Assembly (NCBI GenBank): GCA_016208205.1
Contig: JACQYP010000087.1
Coordinates: 1 to 28,053, forward strand
Length of the DNA stretch: 28,053 nt
Direction: 5' to 3'
From: Candidatus Desantisiibacteriota bacterium
GTDB taxonomy: Bacteria; UBA9089; CG2-30-40-21
Shown: one piece after another, positions 25,281 through 28,053 of the stretch
Layout of the letters: every line of letters begins with the position of its first letter
Position numbering within the stretch: the stretch's first letter is position 1
Translations under genes and position numbers: made by a program
The notes under the pieces: model-generated
Databases searched by the model: none
Told to the model about the DNA's origin: nothing
The model's input: the letters and a program-made list of their open reading frames with translations, nothing else

Positions 25281-25285
25281 ATATA

Positions 25286-25513
25286 CTTAATATGTAACTA
25301 CTCAGCTTGTATGCAAAAGTCCGCTTATTTAGAGTGCGAAAGCTTACTTGCTTTCGCTTTGTTTTTACGGCAGCTTACTTGCTGCCGTTTTTGTGGTACA
25401 GCAACTTGCAGAGCGAAAGCAAGTAAGCTTTCGCAAGGCAAAGCGAGAGCAAGTAAGCTCTCGCACTCCAAACTTCGTGGTAAATTCCCCTCGCTGAGTA
25501 GTTACCTTAATAT
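25286..25513. mobile_element. 212-bp MITE-like element with 13-bp ends, 8-bp target duplication and four conserved-loop hairpins
   Basis: Element 25294-25505. GTAACTACTCAGC (25294-25306) and GCTGAGTAGTTAC (25493-25505) are perfect inverted ends; CTTAATAT flanks both sides (25286-25293 and 25506-25513). Inside are four perfect 8-bp-stem hairpins at 25336-25357, 25367-25388, 25413-25434 and 25443-25464. The loop is TTACTT in the first two and its complement AAGTAA in the last two. Stems are GCGAAAGC, ACGGCAGC, GCGAAAGC and GCGAGAGC. No transposase is encoded. Confidence 0.9.
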
Positions 25514-25675
25514 TAGCACAAGTTGCAAATTTCTACTTTTAGCCATCCTCTGATTTATTTAAGTATATAATACCATTTATTCAGCCTTATGTCAACATTA
25601 ATCTTTTAGTTTAGTGCAGTTGGTTGGTGATTGGTAGAGAAACGGTTATATTGATTGCACAGCTCACAAATTTTC

Positions 25676-25704
25676 TTGCAAAATCTTCAAGATTGTAGTA
25701 TAAT
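25676..25704 (+). promoter_or_regulatory. Likely sigma-70 promoter for the kinase and Uma2 genes
   Basis: TTGCAA at 25676-25681 (four of six consensus bases) and a consensus TATAAT at 25699-25704 with a 17-base spacer. The predicted start near 25711 leaves a leader of about 19 bases to the ATG at 25730, which has an AAAGGGG binding site. Confidence 0.6.
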
Positions 25705-25729
25705 AATAAGCTAACAAAGGGGATAAGAT

Positions 25730-26434
25730 ATGAACAAGGGCAAGGGATTGCTGATTGCGATTGAGGGTATGGATGGGGCTGGTAAGACTACACAGACAGA
25801 TATGCTCAAGGCATGGCTTGAGCATAAGGAGCTGCCAGTAATAAAATCAGAATGGTACCGAACTAAGGCTATCTATAATCTCAATATGCAGCTCAATCTG
25901 GCTGATGAAATAGATGCAAAAACAGCCTTTATTCTGGTAGCTGCTGAGTTTGCATCAAGGCTTGAGTATGTTCTGAAACCGGCACTTGACCAGGGATATA
26001 TTATCCTGTGTGAAAAGTATATCTATACCCCTATGGCTAAGGATGTTGCCCGTGGGGCAAGCCCTGAATTTGTCAGGCTCCTCTATCAGGATGCACCTGT
26101 GCCGGATATAACCTTTTTTCTTGAGGCTGATGTTGATACTGCTCTTGCTCGTATCCAGAACACCCGAAAACTGCAATTTTGGGAATCAGGCATGGATATG
26201 CTCATGGATGTTAAGGAGGTAGCACCTCTGGCAGATGGGCTCAGGCTTTATTATGATGGAAAGATTTCGCAAGCAATCATGGCAAAGGGATTTACTGCCT
26301 TTCAATCACGGGTGGTAGAGGAATATTGCCGATTAATAGATGAATATAGCATGGTTGTTGTGGATAAACACTGCGATGCTGTCCAACAGCAGGATATTAT
26401 TCGTACACAAGTGGAACGGATGCTTGAAGCGTAA
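25730..26434 (+). CDS. Thymidylate-kinase-like P-loop nucleotide kinase
   Basis: 234 residues, slightly longer than typical dTMP kinases (about 205-215). The P-loop 'IEGMDGAGKTTQ' (11-22) is the dTMP kinase form. 'AAEFASRLEYVLKPALDQGYIILCEKYIYTPMAKDVARG' is the region that normally reads 'DRY..SS.AYQG', so the family's DRY motif is replaced by EKY (95-97) and downstream residues differ. 'PDITFFLEADVDTALARI' is the usual strand-helix before the lid. It probably phosphorylates a nucleotide or related substrate, but the altered motif makes dTMP uncertain; it may be a divergent paralogue. The TAA stop (26432-26434) lies within the terminal repeat of the 80-bp element that follows, so the C-terminus may have been set by that insertion. 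Confidence 0.75.
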   Translation: MNKGKGLLIAIEGMDGAGKTTQTDMLKAWLEHKELPVIKSEWYRTKAIYNLNMQLNLADEIDAKTAFILVAAEFASRLEYVLKPALDQGYIILCEKYIYTPMAKDVARGASPEFVRLLYQDAPVPDITFFLEADVDTALARIQNTRKLQFWESGMDMLMDVKEVAPLADGLRLYYDGKISQAIMAKGFTAFQSRVVEEYCRLIDEYSMVVVDKHCDAVQQQDIIRTQVERMLEA

Positions 26435-26510
26435 CCGTTTATGGTGGACAATTATCGGTTTAAAAAAAAAAAAAAACTGTAAACTGTGAACCGACAACCG
26501 TGAACGGTTA
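26431..26510. mobile_element. 80-bp element of the GTAACCGTTCAC family after the kinase gene
   Basis: The left end GTAACCGTTTATGGT faces a right end whose 23 bases (26488-26510) are identical to 18790-18812 in the 175-bp element. A run of 15 A lies in the middle (26462-26476). No clear target duplication. The element provides the stop codon of the kinase gene and ends 31 bases before the first Uma2 start. Confidence 0.7.
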
Positions 26511-26541
26511 TCTCTTAAGCAATTACAAGGAGGTATCATTT

Positions 26542-27018
26542 ATGGGTTTTGCAGCAAGAAAAAAAGAAGAAAGGTTTACTTATGGAGATTACTTGAAGTG
26601 GCCGGATGAAGAGCGGTGGGAATTGATAGATGGCGTGGCTTATGATATGAGCCCCGCACCTTCAAGGAGACATCAGGAGGTTGTGGGAGAATTATTCAGG
26701 CAGTTTGCAACTTATTTATTGGGCAAATCTTGTAAGGTGTATGTTGCCCCATTTGATGTCCGATTGCCTGAATGTGATGAGGCTGATGAAGATATAATAA
26801 CTGTGGTTCAGCCGGATATTATAGTTGTTTGCGATAGAGACAAACTTGATGACAAAGGAGGTAGGGGTGCCCCTGATATAGTTATAGAAATTTTGTCTCC
26901 ATGGACAGCAAAAAAGGATCTTCGAACCAAATACAATTTATATGAAAGGCATAGAGTAAGAGTGGATATGTTTGCGGATTTTGAAATAGAATTGAGGACG
27001 GTATTTGTAACAACTTAG
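26542..27018 (+). CDS. Uma2 family protein, internally deleted copy 1
   Basis: 158 residues. Uma2 proteins have a PD-(D/E)XK nuclease-like fold; their biological role is not settled. Catalytic-type residues remain: 'VVQPDIIVVCD' (Asp), 'GAPDIVIEILSP' (Glu) and 'TAKKDLRTKY' (Lys). Compared with copy 2 it lacks six residues after 'PECDE' and 35 residues between 'YERHRV' and 'RVDMF', including the conserved 'VQYWIVDPE' strand; both gaps keep the frame. The larger deletion has ends with similar 8-base sequences (see 27473-27480 and 27578-27585), suggesting recombination. The ATG at 26542 has AAGGAGG eight bases upstream; this start is chosen over one at 26500 because the other copies begin at the same MGF sequence. 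Possibly non-functional. Confidence 0.8.
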   Translation: MGFAARKKEERFTYGDYLKWPDEERWELIDGVAYDMSPAPSRRHQEVVGELFRQFATYLLGKSCKVYVAPFDVRLPECDEADEDIITVVQPDIIVVCDRDKLDDKGGRGAPDIVIEILSPWTAKKDLRTKYNLYERHRVRVDMFADFEIELRTVFVTT

Positions 27019-27045
27019 GTGGGTAGATACAAGGAGGTATTACTT

Positions 27046-27645
27046 ATGGGTTTTGCAGCAAGGGAAAAAGAAGAAAGGTTTACTTATGGGGATTACTTGA
27101 AGTGGCCGGATGACCAGCGGTGGGAATTGATAGATGGGGTGGCTTATGATATGAGCCCCGCACCTTCAAGAAGACATCAGGAGATTGTTCTGGAGATTGC
27201 AAGCCAATTTCATGATTACTTAAAAGAGAAACCCTGCAAGGTGTATGTTGCCCCCTTTGATGTCCGATTGCCTGAATTTGATGAAGATATGGCATATCTG
27301 GCAGCTGATGAGGAAATAGAAACCGTGGTTCAGCCGGATATTGTCGTTGTTTGCGATAGAGATAAGCTGGATGACAGAGGATGCAAGGGTGCCCCTGATA
27401 TAGTTATAGAAATCTTGTCTCCATGGACAGCAAAAAAGGATCTTCGAACCAAATACAATTTATATGAAAGGCATAGGGTAGTCCAGTACTGGATAGTTGA
27501 TCCGGAAATGGAAGAGGTGACTATATTTAAGCTTAAAGATGATAGATATGGCGAACCTGAAGAGTATAATAAAGATGATAGAATAAGAGTGGATATGTTT
27601 ACGGATTTTGAAATAGATTTGAGGACGATATTTGTAACTACCTGA
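27046..27645 (+). CDS. Uma2 family protein, full-length copy 2
   Basis: 199 residues, a typical Uma2 length. The N-terminus 'FTYGDYLKWPDDQRWELIDGVAYDMSPAPSRRHQ' is the family's entry motif; then 'KVYVAPFDVRLPE', 'VVQPDIVVVCD', 'GAPDIVIEILSPWTAKKD' and 'VVQYWIVDPEMEEVTIFKL', which make up the PD-(D/E)XK-like core. A restriction-like or DNA-processing activity is often assumed, without firm proof. The ATG at 27046 has AAGGAGG eight bases upstream in a leader almost identical to those of copies 1 and 3. It follows copy 1 by 27 bases and precedes copy 3 by 15, so the three are probably co-transcribed and arose by tandem duplication. Confidence 0.88.
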   Translation: MGFAAREKEERFTYGDYLKWPDDQRWELIDGVAYDMSPAPSRRHQEIVLEIASQFHDYLKEKPCKVYVAPFDVRLPEFDEDMAYLAADEEIETVVQPDIVVVCDRDKLDDRGCKGAPDIVIEILSPWTAKKDLRTKYNLYERHRVVQYWIVDPEMEEVTIFKLKDDRYGEPEEYNKDDRIRVDMFTDFEIDLRTIFVTT

Positions 27646-27660
27646 AAGGAGGTATCATTT

Positions 27661-28053
27661 ATGGGTTTTGAGGCAAGAAAAAAAGAAGAAAGGTTTACTT
27701 ATGGGGATTACTTGAAGTGGCCAGATGACCAGCGGTGGGAATTGATAGATGGGGTAGCATATGATATGAGCCCTGCACCTTCAAGAAAGCATCAGAAGGT
27801 TGTGGGGGAGCTATTTGCTCAGTTCCATAGTTACCTGAAAGACAAATCTTGCGAGGTGTATGTTGCCCCATTTGATGTCCGATTGCCTGAGGTCGATGAG
27901 GGGGTAGCACCCCTGGCAGCTGATGAAGAGATAATAACCGTAGTTCAGCCGGACATTGTAGTTGTTTGCGATAGGGATAAGCTTGATGACAGAGGAGGTA
28001 GGGGTGCCCCTGATATAGTTATAGAAATCTTGTCTCCATGGACAGCAAAACAG
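27661..28053 (+). CDS. Uma2 family protein, copy 3 (cut by window end)
   Basis: 131 codons are visible, open to the last base, ending in 'EILSPWTAKQ'. The start 'MGFEARKKEERFTYGDYLKWPDDQRWELIDGVAYDMSPAPSRKHQ' region is nearly the same as copy 2, and the conserved 'VVQPDIVVVCD' and 'GAPDIVIEILSP' segments are present. It keeps the acidic loop missing from copy 1 ('VDEGVAPLAADEE'). The Lys after the Glu motif is followed by Gln instead of Lys. Ribosome-binding site AAGGAGG at 27646-27652. More copies may follow outside the window. Confidence 0.88.
   Translation, partial: MGFEARKKEERFTYGDYLKWPDDQRWELIDGVAYDMSPAPSRKHQKVVGELFAQFHSYLKDKSCEVYVAPFDVRLPEVDEGVAPLAADEEIITVVQPDIVVVCDRDKLDDRGGRGAPDIVIEILSPWTAKQ

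Noticed and set aside
25336..25464. Regularly spaced repeats that might suggest a CRISPR array
   Set aside because: The units are self-complementary hairpins in both orientations with short irregular gaps and no cas genes; they belong to the small transposable element.

Overview
The window (about 28 kb, AT-rich) comes from a Gram-negative (diderm) bacterium. Evidence for an outer envelope is a PorV/PorQ-like outer-membrane barrel protein, a giant secreted protein with a type-IX-like C-terminal domain, and a type IV pilus or type II secretion assembly operon. Flagellar (FlbD, FliL) and chemotaxis (CheR) genes point to a motile cell. The mix of families and the very repeat-rich intergenic DNA resemble uncultured candidate phyla, but I cannot name the lineage. 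No rRNA, tRNA, CRISPR array or complete insertion sequence was seen.

Region 1 (1-10333, minus strand) is a pilus/secretion operon. It is read leftward from a near-consensus sigma-70 promoter at 10305-10333: PilB/GspE ATPase, PilT retraction ATPase, PilC/GspF membrane platform, a pilin or pseudopilin, a large DUF2723 glycosyltransferase with TPR repeats, a PilM-PilN (GspL-like) fusion, a PilO/GspM-like protein, a GspC/PilP-like protein, and the start codon of one more gene at the left edge (probably the secretin).

Region 2 (10542-18531, plus strand) starts with its own strong promoter. It encodes a 2293-residue secreted mosaic protein (FG-GAP and LVIVD repeats, a PQQ-type propeller, DUF11 domains, a sorting-type C-terminus), followed by a PorV/PorQ-family protein. 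The pair looks like a surface protein and part of its export or anchoring machinery.

Region 3 (18595-23484, plus strand) holds flbD and fliL behind a good promoter, then ilvD (branched-chain amino acid synthesis), a secreted zinc-dependent phospholipase C-like protein and a stand-alone sigma-54 activator. Region 4 (23485-25219) is a convergent CheR methyltransferase with TPRs. Region 5 (25676-28053, plus strand) has a thymidylate-kinase-like gene and a tandem array of three near-identical Uma2 genes, the first internally deleted and the third cut by the window edge.

The most striking structure is between the genes. Three small non-coding elements (73, 175 and 212 bp) have terminal inverted repeats beginning GTAA (one arm GTGA) and are each flanked by a perfect 8-bp direct repeat, which is clear evidence of transposition. 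They sit in regulatory positions: at the start of the flbD transcript, at the pilT ribosome-binding site, and between cheR and the kinase gene. Related copies or single ends lie at 8338-8448, 26431-26510, 22464-22475 and 5169-5180. Layered on these are short palindromes whose centre is conserved while the two stem arms change together. One such repeat lies in frame inside the DUF2723 gene.
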